Assembly (NCBI RefSeq): GCF_016863295.1
Contig: NZ_BOOP01000031.1
Coordinates: 1-64,000 of the forward strand
Source: Planotetraspora phitsanulokensis
GTDB lineage: Bacteria; Actinomycetota; Actinomycetes; Streptosporangiales; Streptosporangiaceae
Reading direction: 5' to 3'
Length of the DNA stretch: 64,000 bases
Shown piece after piece: positions 16,788 to 24,860 of this stretch (its first letter is position 1; each line of letters starts with the position of its first letter). The notes under the pieces were generated by a model. The model was given only the letters and a program-made list of their open reading frames with translations. It ran no database searches and had not been told where the DNA came from. Position numbers and translations under genes: made by a program.

Positions 16788-17879
16788 TCAGCCGAAGACG
16801 AGTCTGCGGAAACCGTTGCGGACCTCGGTGAGGGGTTGTTTGTCGCGGGTGTAGTACACCTTGTTCGTCAGCAGGACGGCCCAGCGGCTGAGCCGGGGGT
16901 TGACCCACATGCCGACGCCGGTGAAGCCGTAGTGGACCCAGGTGTCCTCGGCGGGGCCGGTGCCGGGGGCGAGCTGCCAGAACAGTCCCCGTACGGGTCG
17001 CAGGTCACCGGTCTGGACCCGCAGGGACAGCGACGTCCAGGCCGATCCGAATCCCGGCCGGGCGGCGCCCGTCGCGCCGCCGAGCACATGCCGGAGGAAG
17101 ACGCCCAGGTCCTCCGCGGTGGAGAAGACGCCTGCGCTGCCGCACGAGGGGCCCAGCAGCCGGGCCGAGAAGTCGTGCACGGACCCTTTGATGTGGAGGC
17201 CGGTATCCGGGTCGGCCTCGGTCGGGGCGCACCGGAACCGCCTCTCGGGGGCCAGCGGGCCGTAGCCGGTGGTGGTCAAGCCGAGCGGCCGCCAGGTCTG
17301 GACGCTGGCGAGCTCGTCGAGCCGTACGCCGGTGAGGTGTTCGGCGAGGAAACCGAGGATGATGGCGGCCCGGTCGGTGTACTCGACGGCCTGGCCGGGT
17401 GGACGACGGAGCGCTTCGCGCAGCACACCCGCACGGATGTCCTCGCGGTCGATGCCGTAGAGGTGCCTGAGCTGAGCCCGCAGGGGGAGGCCGGCGGTGT
17501 GGGTCAGCAGCCGGCGAGCGGTGAGGCCGCCCACCGGGTGGCCCGTCACTTCGGGCCAGAAATCGCCGAGTGGGGCATCGATGTCGAGCCGGTCCGTCTC
17601 CCACAGGGCGCCGATCGACGACCAGGTGACGAGGATCTTGGTGAGGCTGGCGACGTCGAAGACGGTGTCGAGCCGCATGGGCACATCGGGGACGGCGGGG
17701 TCCGGCACGCCCACCGCCCCGAAGTCGTACATGCCGTCGGCGTCACCGACGGCCCACACGGCACCGGGACAGGTCCTGCGGCGGACCCCTTCCTCCAGCA
17801 GCCGCCTGATGGGGTCGACGTCGTACGGCCTGGACGTCCTGGAAGCGCCCAGCGGCAGGTTCCCGGTCCTGGTCACCAT
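16788..17879 (-). CDS. Beta-lactamase/penicillin-binding-fold serine hydrolase
   Basis: A 363-residue member of the class C beta-lactamase/D-alanyl-D-alanine carboxypeptidase group. The SxxK motif is Ser78-Leu-Thr-Lys81 in DVASLTKIL, and the tyrosine motif is YTD in AVEYTDRAAIILG. RLLTHTAGLPL and the C-terminal HYGFTGVGMWVNP (the KTG-equivalent loop, HTG-like in this group) also fit. No signal peptide is present, so it is probably cytoplasmic. Its ATG at 17879 overlaps the stop of murC (ATGGTGA), so the two are translationally coupled. The context suggests action on muropeptides or D-amino-acid peptides, perhaps wall recycling; this is inferred. Confidence 0.85.
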   Translation of the reverse strand: MVTRTGNLPLGASRTSRPYDVDPIRRLLEEGVRRRTCPGAVWAVGDADGMYDFGAVGVPDPAVPDVPMRLDTVFDVASLTKILVTWSSIGALWETDRLDIDAPLGDFWPEVTGHPVGGLTARRLLTHTAGLPLRAQLRHLYGIDREDIRAGVLREALRRPPGQAVEYTDRAAIILGFLAEHLTGVRLDELASVQTWRPLGLTTTGYGPLAPERRFRCAPTEADPDTGLHIKGSVHDFSARLLGPSCGSAGVFSTAEDLGVFLRHVLGGATGAARPGFGSAWTSLSLRVQTGDLRPVRGLFWQLAPGTGPAEDTWVHYGFTGVGMWVNPRLSRWAVLLTNKVYYTRDKQPLTEVRNGFRRLVFG

Positions 17880-19306
17880 GACAGGCGCCCGTCGTCGGCG
17901 CCGGTCCGGCTCAGCTCGGCGAGGATCTTCGGGCCCAGGATCGTGACGTCGCCACCGCCCATCGTGACGACGACGTCGTGGGGCCGGGCCATCTCGGCGA
18001 TGACGGCGGGAGCCGCCGCCATATCGTGCACCGGGGTCACGTCGGCCCCTGCCGCCTTGGCGGCGTCGACGACCAGAGCGCTGCTGACTCCGGGGATGGG
18101 CCGCTCTCGAGCCGGATAGATGTCGAGGACCACCGAGGCGTCGGCCAGGGCCAGCACCTCGCCCATGGCGGCGCCCAGGTGCAGGGTGCGGGAGAACAAG
18201 TGGGGCTGGTAGACGACGAGCAGGCGTGACCCGCGCATGGTTTCGCGCAGCGCCTCCAGATCGGCCGCCATCTCGGTCGGATGGTGGGCGTAGGTGTCGA
18301 TGACCCGGACGCCGGCGACCTCGCCCTTCAGTTCCAGACGGCGCTTGGCACCGGTGTAGGAGGCGAGCGCCGGGGCGAGTTCGTGAACTGGCAGGCCGAA
18401 GGCGTGCCCGGCGGCCAGCGCGGCGACCGCGTCGTGGGCGTAATGGCGGCCGGGCACCGAGACCGTGAACGTGAGCCGTTCGCCGCCGATCAGCACGGTG
18501 ACCCGGCTGGTCATGCCCTGCGGGGCGATGTCGAGGATGCGGACGTCGGCCTCGGGGGAGCAACCGTACGTCAGGGTCCGCGGGCCGCCGCGACCGGCGA
18601 GCCGCCGGGTCAGTTCCCGGGCGCCTTCGTGGTCTGCGGAGATCACCAGTGACCCGGTCGGGGTGATCCGGCCGGCGAAGGCCTCGAAGGACTCGTAGAT
18701 CTCCTCCAGCGAGGCGTAGTTCGCGTGGTGCTCGAACTCCACGTTGAGCACGACGCCGACCTCGGGCGTGTAGATCTGGAAGCTGCGGTCGCTCTCGTCG
18801 GCCTCGGCGACGAATGCCTCGCCCGTGCCCTGATGGGCATTCGAGCCGGGTACGTCGAGATCGGCGCCGATGGCGTAGGACGGATCGACGCCCATCACGG
18901 TGAGCGCCACCGCCAGCATCGACGTGGTGGTCGTCTTGCCGTGGGTGCCGGCGATCGCGATCGTCCGGTGGCCTTCCATCAACGCGGCCAGGGCCTGGGA
19001 TCGGTGTACGACGGGAACGCCGAGCTCCGCGGCCAGGGCCAGTTCGGGGTTGCCGGCGGGGATGGCGCTTGAGACGACCACGCAGGACGCGTCCGGCGGG
19101 AGGTTCGCGGCGTCGTGCCCGGCCCGCACGGTGACGCCGAGGCCGCGCAAGGCCTCGGTGGAGCCGGACTCGTACGCGTCGCTGCCCGTCACTCGGGCGC
19201 CGCGTCGGGTGAGCATCTTCGCGACGCCCGACATGCCGGCGCCGCCGATGCCGATGAAGTGCGGCCGCCGCAGGTTGTGAGGAAGGGCGGGAACGCTGGG
19301 TGACAT
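17873..19306 (-). CDS. murC: UDP-N-acetylmuramate--L-alanine ligase
   Basis: A 477-residue Mur ligase that adds the first stem amino acid to UDP-MurNAc. It begins PHFIGIGGAGMSG (UDP-binding Rossmann fold) and has the ATP loop GTHGKTTTT at 120-128, EADESDRSF and the C-terminal YAHHPTEM. Several positions differ from the enterobacterial consensus: the ADHMD region reads FEHHANY, the HNxLNA motif reads HYAHDA, and DDY reads DTY. From memory, streptomycete MurC shares most of these but keeps Asn where this protein has Asp. AGGAG precedes ATG19306 by 7 bases. The gene lies between a branched-chain aminotransferase gene and a penicillin-binding-fold hydrolase, with murD divergent nearby. Confidence 0.87.
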   Translation of the reverse strand: MSPSVPALPHNLRRPHFIGIGGAGMSGVAKMLTRRGARVTGSDAYESGSTEALRGLGVTVRAGHDAANLPPDASCVVVSSAIPAGNPELALAAELGVPVVHRSQALAALMEGHRTIAIAGTHGKTTTTSMLAVALTVMGVDPSYAIGADLDVPGSNAHQGTGEAFVAEADESDRSFQIYTPEVGVVLNVEFEHHANYASLEEIYESFEAFAGRITPTGSLVISADHEGARELTRRLAGRGGPRTLTYGCSPEADVRILDIAPQGMTSRVTVLIGGERLTFTVSVPGRHYAHDAVAALAAGHAFGLPVHELAPALASYTGAKRRLELKGEVAGVRVIDTYAHHPTEMAADLEALRETMRGSRLLVVYQPHLFSRTLHLGAAMGEVLALADASVVLDIYPARERPIPGVSSALVVDAAKAAGADVTPVHDMAAAPAVIAEMARPHDVVVTMGGGDVTILGPKILAELSRTGADDGRLSW

Positions 19307-19377
19307 GGGGAGTCTCCTGGAAGGAAGGGGATTCGTGGTTGGGCGGAGGTGGGCCTGCGGTTTCGTGGTTTGGCGTG

Positions 19378-20505
19378 TCAGGAGCGGGCGGCCTGGCGGC
19401 CTGGGGCCGTGTGATCCGCCCCGGCCATTTCGCGCATCCATCCATGGGGGTCGGCCGCCGCGCCCGACTGGATCTGCCGCAGCGTCTCGCGCAGGCGCAT
19501 GGTCACCTCGCCGGGTCGCCCGTCGCCGACCGTCCACTGGGCGAGAGCGGTCTTCACCGACCCGACGGGGACGACGCCCGCCGCCGTGCCGCAGGCGAAC
19601 ACCTCGGTGAGCGAACCGTCCGCGCTGTCGCGCCGCCAGTCCTGGAGGGAGACCCGAGCCTCCTCCGCCTTGTAGCCGAGGTCGCGGGCGAGGGTCAGGA
19701 GCGAGGCGCGGGTGATGCCCGGCAGCAGGGAGCCGGTCAGCTCGGGAGTGACGATCCGTTCCCCGTAGACGAAGAACAGGTTCATCGCGCCCATCTCCTC
19801 CACCCAGCGCCGTTCCAGGGCGTCCAGCCAGACCACCTGGTCGCAGCCTTGCGCGGCGGCCTGGGCCTGCCCCATGAGAGAGGCGGCGTAGTTGGCGCCC
19901 GTCTTGGCGGCCCCGGTGCCGCCGGGGGCGGCCCGTACGTACTCCTCGGCCACCCAGACCGACACCGGCCGCACTTCGCCGGCGAAGTAGCCGTCCGTCG
20001 GTGAGGCGATCACGACGAAGAGGAACTCCCGCGCGGCCCTGACCCCCAGCCCGGATTCGGTGGCGAACATGAAGGGCCGCAGGTAGAGGGAATGCCCGGG
20101 GCGCGAGGGCACCCACGCCCGATCCTGCGCGACGAGCGCTTCGCAGGCCGCGAGGAAGGTCTTCTCCGGCAGTTCGGGCATGGCCATGCGGCGGGCGGAC
20201 GCCTGGAACCGTCTGGCGTTCTCCTCCGGCCGGAAGGCCCCCAGATTGCCGTCGGGCCCCCGGAAGACCTTCAGTCCTTCGAAGACGGTCTGGGAGTAGT
20301 GCAGCGTCAGGTTCGCGGGATCGATCGGGAGCGGCCCGTAGGGAACGAGCCGCGCGAAGTGCCAGCCGGCGTCCTCCGTCCACGTGATCGTCACCATGTG
20401 GTCCGTGAAGTGGTGGCCGAAGCCGGGACTCGCGAGGACCTCCTCCCGCTGCTCCGCGGGAATCGGACGAGAGTCCGGCTTGAGCTCGATCACGGGCAGG
20501 GTCAT
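19378..20505 (-). CDS. ilvE: Branched-chain amino-acid aminotransferase
   Basis: A 375-residue fold-type IV PLP enzyme that transaminates Leu, Ile and Val with 2-oxoglutarate. The PLP lysine is Lys201 in GGTGAAKTGANYAAS. The substrate and phosphate regions are seen in LHYSQTVFEGLKVFR, YLRPFMFAT and the C-terminal SLTEVFACGTAAGVVPVG. The length matches the actinobacterial type II BCAT. ATG20505 is taken as the start (family begins MTLP-IELKP); ATG20517 is possible and sits directly behind AAGG. It is 71 bases upstream of murC on the same strand and is likely co-transcribed with it. Confidence 0.88.
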   Translation of the reverse strand: MTLPVIELKPDSRPIPAEQREEVLASPGFGHHFTDHMVTITWTEDAGWHFARLVPYGPLPIDPANLTLHYSQTVFEGLKVFRGPDGNLGAFRPEENARRFQASARRMAMPELPEKTFLAACEALVAQDRAWVPSRPGHSLYLRPFMFATESGLGVRAAREFLFVVIASPTDGYFAGEVRPVSVWVAEEYVRAAPGGTGAAKTGANYAASLMGQAQAAAQGCDQVVWLDALERRWVEEMGAMNLFFVYGERIVTPELTGSLLPGITRASLLTLARDLGYKAEEARVSLQDWRRDSADGSLTEVFACGTAAGVVPVGSVKTALAQWTVGDGRPGEVTMRLRETLRQIQSGAAADPHGWMREMAGADHTAPGRQAARS

Positions 20506-20931
20506 GCGAGGCGGCATCCTTACGGTGTGCGGTGACGGTCGGCGGGAGCGGCGTCCGCGGCACGTTGCCCCGGCTCCGACGCGGGGCGACGGGCGGAGCG
20601 GCTGGGGGTGGAATTCCGGCTGCTCTCCAGGTGACCGGTACGCGGTTTCGCGCACACAGCCACTGTCGGCAAGGCAGCCATCAGCCCTGCCTGAATAGGG
20701 CATCGATGTCCGCTTCATCGTGTATCGGCGACGTATCACCTCGGGCGGCTCCTCGGGAGGGAAACCGCCGCCACGCTCGCGCTTTCCGGTCGGAGCCGGT
20801 CGTCGCCGCGCGCTGTTCCGGCGGAACGGGACCTCTGACATGGCCCCTAAGCTGGCGTGCCCCGGGTGGCGCAGTGGCGAGGTGCGCCGGTCGCCGGGAG
20901 TCCGAATCGATCAAGAAGTGAACGGAGCGAC
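20506..20931. other. Divergent promoter region between ilvE and murD
   Basis: This gap of 426 bases should carry promoters for both directions. I see no convincing -35/-10 pair and no leader peptide rich in branched-chain codons. A tRNA-like look at 20855-20915 did not hold up. Confidence 0.4.
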
Positions 20932-22368
20932 ATGCAGGGGGTCCTTGCCGGCGGTGGAACGGCCGGCCTGGTTTGCGTAGCCGGTCTCGGGATCTCCGGG
21001 CGGGCCGCCGCACGCCGTCTGGCCGAGGACGGGTGCGAGGTGATCGTGCTGGAGTCGCGCGACGGCGAGGCACAACGCGCCGCCGCCACGAAGCTGGCAG
21101 GGTTCGGCGTACGGGTCCGGTTCGGGCCCCCTCGCCTGCCGGAAGGCGTGTCGCTGGTGGTCACCTCACCGGGCTGGCGACCCGACCACCCGGTGCTCGC
21201 CGCCGCGGCCGCGGCCGGCATCGAAGTGATCGGCGAGGTCGAGCTGGCCTGGCGGTTGCGCCCCGGCGACGCCGCGCCTTGGCTGGCGCTGACCGGCACC
21301 AACGGAAAGACCACGACGGTCCGCATGCTGACCGCCATGCTCACCGCGGCGGGCCGCAAGGCGCTTGCCGTCGGCAACGTCGGCACGCCTGTGATCGAGG
21401 CCGTCGACGGCCCGTACGACGTGCTCGCGGTGGAGCTGTCCAGTTTCCAGCTGCACTGGTCGTCCAGCCTGGCGCCGCAGGCCGCGGCGGTGCTCAACGT
21501 GGCGCCCGACCATCTGGACTGGCACGGTTCGATGGACGCGTACGCGCAGGCCAAGGGGCGCGTTTTCGCTCGCGCCCCGGTGTTCGTCTTCAACGCCGAC
21601 GACCCCTGGCCGGTACGGCTCGCGGTGGCGAGCTCCGGAGCCCGGAGGGTGGGCTTCACCTTGCGGTCCCCGCGTCCAGGGCAGCTCGGGGTGGTGGACG
21701 GCGCGCTGGTGGACTGGGCGTTCGTGGCCGGCTCGGCGCACGAGGCGGAGGAACTCGCCACCCTGGCCGACATTCGGTCGCCCGCCCCGCACAATGTGTC
21801 CAACGCGCTGGCCGCCGCCGCGCTGGCCCGCGCACACGGGATCCCGGCCGCCGCGGTACGGCGGGGCCTGGCCGGCCACGTTCCCGACCCGCATCGGATC
21901 GCACATGTGGCGAGCGTCGCCGGAGTCGACTACGTGGACGACTCCAAGGCCACGAACCCGCACGCCGCAGCGGCCTCGCTGGCCGCCCGCCGTTCGGTCG
22001 TGTGGATCGCCGGGGGACAGCTCAAGGGAGCCGAGGTGGACGATCTGGTCCGCCAGGCCGCGTCACGGCTGCGCGGTGTGGTGTTGCTCGGGGTGGATCG
22101 CGCGCTCATTCGTGAGGCTCTGGCCAGATATGCCCCGAATGTCCCCGTCGTCGAGGTGGCTGACCGAGACAGCGGGGCCATGGAGCGCGTCGTCACTGAA
22201 GCCGCCCGCCTCGCCATCGCGGGGGACACCGTACTGCTGGCTCCGGCCGCCGCTTCGCTGGACATGTTCACCGGCTACGGCGAACGAGGGGACGCGTTCG
22301 CCCGAGCCGTGCTGGCCCTGCCTGCCCGGGCCGAACGGCCCAGCCGACCTGGCTCGCCCGCCGGGTGA
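20932..22368 (+). CDS. murD: UDP-N-acetylmuramoyl-L-alanine--D-glutamate ligase
   Basis: A 478-residue Mur ligase that adds the second stem residue, normally D-Glu. Motifs are canonical: N-terminal VAGLGISGRAAARRL, ATP loop GTNGKT at 122-127, ELSSFQL, LNVAPDHLDWHGS, PHNVSNALAAAA, YVDDSKATNPHAA and LLAPAAASLDMFTGYGERG. ATG20932 follows GGAG by five bases; an in-frame GTG at 20857 would add a non-homologous leader. It diverges from ilvE-murC-hydrolase. Without the usual dcw neighbours it is either a relocated housekeeping gene or a second copy; the window alone cannot tell. Confidence 0.88.
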   Translation: MQGVLAGGGTAGLVCVAGLGISGRAAARRLAEDGCEVIVLESRDGEAQRAAATKLAGFGVRVRFGPPRLPEGVSLVVTSPGWRPDHPVLAAAAAAGIEVIGEVELAWRLRPGDAAPWLALTGTNGKTTTVRMLTAMLTAAGRKALAVGNVGTPVIEAVDGPYDVLAVELSSFQLHWSSSLAPQAAAVLNVAPDHLDWHGSMDAYAQAKGRVFARAPVFVFNADDPWPVRLAVASSGARRVGFTLRSPRPGQLGVVDGALVDWAFVAGSAHEAEELATLADIRSPAPHNVSNALAAAALARAHGIPAAAVRRGLAGHVPDPHRIAHVASVAGVDYVDDSKATNPHAAAASLAARRSVVWIAGGQLKGAEVDDLVRQAASRLRGVVLLGVDRALIREALARYAPNVPVVEVADRDSGAMERVVTEAARLAIAGDTVLLAPAAASLDMFTGYGERGDAFARAVLALPARAERPSRPGSPAG

Positions 22369-22377
22369 TGCCAGGAG

Positions 22378-22401
22378 GGCGGGCGTGGATCTTCGCCCGT
22401 C
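22378..22401. terminator. Hairpin between convergent murD and VOC genes
   Basis: GGCGGGCG and CGCCCGTC form an 8-bp stem with one G-U pair around an 8-base loop. It overlaps the last bases of the VOC gene and follows the murD stop by 9 bases. Confidence 0.5.
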
Positions 22402-22747
22402 AGCGGTGGCTGAGCACGTTGACGACACGTCCATTGGGATCTCGGACGAAGAAGCGGCGGACGCCCCAGCTCTCGTCCTGGAGCGGATGGACGATCTCGG
22501 CGCCGGCCGCCACCATGGCCGCGTGCACGGCGTCCACGTCCGACACCTCGACGCTGAGATCGGGCTGCACGGCTGCCGAGGCATCGGGGCCCATGAGCGT
22601 GACCTGCGCCGTCGGATTGTCCGGCGACGCCATGGTCACCACCCAGCCTGAGTTCATGACCTCCTCGAAACCGAGCAGTTCGTAGAACTCCCGGCTCTCG
22701 TCGATCGCCTCGCTGCTGATATCGGGCACGACCCGGCGGATGCTCAT
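22400..22747 (-). CDS. VOC (glyoxalase/dioxygenase-fold) protein
   Basis: A 115-residue single-domain VOC protein with the paired beta-alpha-beta units: IDESREFYELLGFEEVM then WVVTMAS and VTLMGPDAS, and in the second half VSDVDAVHAAMVAAGAEIVHP, ESWGVRRFFVRDPNGRVVNVL. One metal ligand (the Glu/His of the last strand) is not obvious, so it may be a binding or resistance protein rather than an enzyme. The start is ATG22747, nine bases from GGAGGGAGG; ATG22756 sits too close to that site. No functional link with murD is evident. Confidence 0.8.
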   Translation of the reverse strand: MSIRRVVPDISSEAIDESREFYELLGFEEVMNSGWVVTMASPDNPTAQVTLMGPDASAAVQPDLSVEVSDVDAVHAAMVAAGAEIVHPLQDESWGVRRFFVRDPNGRVVNVLSHR

Positions 22748-23152
22748 GTGGCTCATCCTCCCTCCACCGGGCGATGCGGCGCGCGGCCATGGGGCGAAGG
22801 GGCGAGGTAAGCCACTCGGGCAGAAGGTCGCCAACTCCGCCCACGCCAAGTGAACGTGCCAATGCGCAGTTGAAGGGCTGGCGTCTCCTGCGGAAGCTCC
22901 GCTGCTGCCCCAACGAGCAGGTCAACTGGTCAAAGCCATCCCACGTCCTTCAATCCCGAGAAGCAGGGTGAAAAAGACTCACTGAGCCCCGCCAGCCGTT
23001 GCCCCTTTTCGGCTAACTTGAAACATGACTTCTATGACCGAATGCGGTCAAATGCGTCATGCATATCACTATCACATTCAAAGTGTTCAAATGGTACCCT
23101 CGACCAGAATTCGCGCAGAGAAAGACGCGGATCGCTTTACGGAAGGGACGCC
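22748..23152. other. A/T-richer intergenic region before the inhibitor pair
   Basis: No gene is seen. From about 22950 the base composition falls sharply in G+C compared with the rest of the window. The segment has a perfect inverted repeat, TGACCG-AATG-CGGTCA (23035-23050), which could be an operator. The first copy of a 708-base duplication starts at 23100. Confidence 0.4.
23035..23050 (+). promoter_or_regulatory. Inverted repeat upstream of the secreted inhibitor genes
   Basis: TGACCG and CGGTCA are perfect complements around AATG, 103 bases before the first inhibitor start and outside the duplicated unit. It could be an operator or a small hairpin; no regulator is adjacent. Confidence 0.3.
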
Positions 23153-23776
23153 TTGCAAATGAAGCTCGGCAAGCAAGTCGCGCGTATCGGCCTGTTGGCG
23201 GGTATGGCACTCACCGTTGCATCGGCGGTCGCGTTCACGGCACCGGCCACAGCGGCAACGGCGGCATCGACATCCTCTTCTCCTGCCCCGGCAGCCACCT
23301 CATCGGCATCGACCAGCTCAACGGACAGTCCGTCCCTGCTGAACCGGCAGGCCCGTTCGGATGCAGAGTTGCGCGAGCAGATCGCACTTCAGATGGAGAT
23401 CGCCCCAGGGGGCAAACAGACGAGCCCCAACGAGGTTTCGTATGACAACGGCAAGTTCGTAGTGACGTACGCTCTGCCCGGGCAGCGCGCCCTCGGCGTC
23501 GCCGACTGCCCGTCCGGCTGGTTCTGCTTCTACGAGAACATCAACTTCGGCTACCCGCGAGGCAAGCTTTCGGACTGCGGCACGCAGGACCTCGGACAAT
23601 ATGGCTGGGCTAACCGCATATCCTCGGCCGACAACAGCACTACCAACTCGGTCGAATACTGGGAAGCTACAAGCTTCGGAACCTTGTACCTCTTCACCAA
23701 CTTCAACCCTGGGGCAATCTCTTATGTCGGGAACGACTACAACGATAGGGCGGATATCGTGCACCGCAACTGCTGA
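23153..23776 (+). CDS. Secreted peptidase-inhibitor I36 (beta/gamma-crystallin)-like protein, copy 1
   Basis: A 207-residue exported protein. A signal peptide (core LLAGMALTVASAVAFTAPAT, cleaved near ATAATA) is followed by a Ser/Ala/Thr/Pro linker, a short helical LLNRQARSDAELREQIALQM, and a C-terminal domain. That domain has four Cys and the crystallin-like pattern CPSGWFCFYENINFGY, GWANRISSADNST, then NFNPGAISYVGNDYND. This resembles inhibitor family I36 (Streptomyces metalloproteinase inhibitor fold). TTG23153 is favoured because GGAAGG lies 6 bases away, whereas ATG23159 is 12 bases away; copy 2 has the same arrangement. The target, if any, is unknown. Confidence 0.8.
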   Translation: MQMKLGKQVARIGLLAGMALTVASAVAFTAPATAATAASTSSSPAPAATSSASTSSTDSPSLLNRQARSDAELREQIALQMEIAPGGKQTSPNEVSYDNGKFVVTYALPGQRALGVADCPSGWFCFYENINFGYPRGKLSDCGTQDLGQYGWANRISSADNSTTNSVEYWEATSFGTLYLFTNFNPGAISYVGNDYNDRADIVHRNC

Positions 23777-23859
23777 ACTCACTGCGCACATACCAAAGGT
23801 CTAGCTCTCGACCAGAATTCGCGCAGACAAGACGCGGATCACTTTGCGGAAGGGGCGCT

Positions 23860-24471
23860 TTGCAAATGAAGCTCGATAAGCAAGTCGCGCGTATCGGCCT
23901 GTCGGCGGGTATCGCACTCACTGTTGCATCGGCGGTCGCGTTCACGGCACCGGCCACAGCGGCAACGGCGGCATCGGCAGCTCCTTCTCCTGCCCCGGTA
24001 GCCACGTCATCGGCATCGACCAGCTCAACGGGCGAGCTGTCCCTGCTTAACCGGCAGGCCCGCTCGGATGCAGAGTTACGCGAGCAGATCGCACTTCAGA
24101 TGAAGATCGCCCCTGGGGGCAAGCAGACAAGCCTCAACGAGGTTTCGTATGACAACGGCAAGTTCGTAGTGACGTACGCTCTGCCCGGGCAGCGCGCGCT
24201 CGGCGTCGCCGACTGCCCGTCCGGCTGGTTCTGCTTCTACGAGAACATTAATTTCGGCTACCCGCGAGGCAAGCTTTCGGACTGTGGTGGGCAGGACCTC
24301 GGACAATATGGCTGGGCTAACCGCATATCCTCGGCCGACAACAGCACTGCCAATTCGGTCGAATACTGGGACGGCCCCTTGTTCCTCTTCACCAACTACA
24401 ACCCTGGGGCGATCTCTTATGTCGGGTCCGCCTACAACGATAGGGCGGATGTCGTGTTCCGCAACTGCTGA
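23860..24471 (+). CDS. Secreted peptidase-inhibitor I36-like protein, copy 2
   Basis: A 203-residue paralogue of the preceding gene, produced by the tandem duplication. The signal peptide, linker and Cys-rich crystallin-like domain are all kept. Relative to copy 1 it lacks four residues just after NSVEYW (in copy 1 the segment is EATSFGTLYLF, here DGPLFLF) and differs in the linker (STGELS against STDSPS). The start is TTG23860 with GGAAGG six bases upstream; ATG23866 is the alternative. A hairpin terminator follows at 24514. Confidence 0.8.
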   Translation: MQMKLDKQVARIGLSAGIALTVASAVAFTAPATAATAASAAPSPAPVATSSASTSSTGELSLLNRQARSDAELREQIALQMKIAPGGKQTSLNEVSYDNGKFVVTYALPGQRALGVADCPSGWFCFYENINFGYPRGKLSDCGGQDLGQYGWANRISSADNSTANSVEYWDGPLFLFTNYNPGAISYVGSAYNDRADVVFRNC

Positions 24472-24513
24472 ACTCACTGCGTACGTACCAAAGGTCTAGC
24501 TGGTCGAGCTTGC

Positions 24514-24546
24514 GAAGCCCCCGGGGAATTCAGTCCCCGGGGCTTC
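24514..24546 (+). terminator. Hairpin terminator after the inhibitor pair
   Basis: GAAGCCCCCGGGG and CCCCGGGGCTTC form a 12-bp stem with one bulged C around AATTCAGT, 43 bases after the second inhibitor stop. Confidence 0.75.
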
Positions 24547-24860
24547 AAGCGTCTTAGGAGAGCGATTTTGGCGGTGGGCCCTTGGTCAAGGCCTCGGCAT
24601 AGTCGCGTTATGTCCGTTTTATTCATGCCGGGTCGAGTCGGAGGGTCTCGGGGGTCCTGGTGGCGTCCCGGGCGTGGTGGCGTGCAGGCGGCTGTGATGC
24701 TGGCGTGCCTGGCCGTTTTGGAGGATCCCGATGGCGAGCAGATCGTGGCTGCCAGGCGATCTGGCTATGGCCGTCAGGGCGCTTCAGGCGCATCCTGTGA
24801 AGTGCGCGGAGTGGCCGGGCGTGGCCAGCATGCTGGGTTCTGGCCGGCGAGGAGGAATGC
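24547..24860. other. Intergenic region without recognised gene
   Basis: About 310 bases between the terminator and the methyltransferase. Several short frames are open but none has a family look or a good ribosome-binding site. Given the insertion-sequence scars downstream it may be decayed coding DNA, but I cannot name a source. Confidence 0.4.

Larger units (their letters stand above)
23100..24501 (+). repeat. Tandem duplication, unit about 700 bp
   Basis: Unit 1 (23100-23807) and unit 2 (23808-24501) both start TCGACCAGAATTCGCGCAGA. Both carry the same 5' leader, a TTG-started secreted-protein gene, and the same 3' end GAACTCACTGCG followed by ACCAAAGGTCTAGCT. The copies are close to identical, differing by scattered substitutions and short indels. 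The small divergence points to a recent duplication. Confidence 0.9.

Noticed and set aside
20855-20915. tRNA-like string (GGTGGCGCAGTGGCGAGGTGCGCC with GTCCGAATCGATC following) upstream of murD
   Set aside because: A D-arm-like hairpin can be drawn, but there is no anticodon arm of proper length and no acceptor stem pairing, and the total is too short for a tRNA.
14987-22368. A polyketide, nonribosomal peptide or lanthipeptide biosynthetic cluster around the mur genes
   Set aside because: No synthase, carrier protein, precursor peptide or tailoring set is present; the Mur ligases alone do not make a cluster of a known class.
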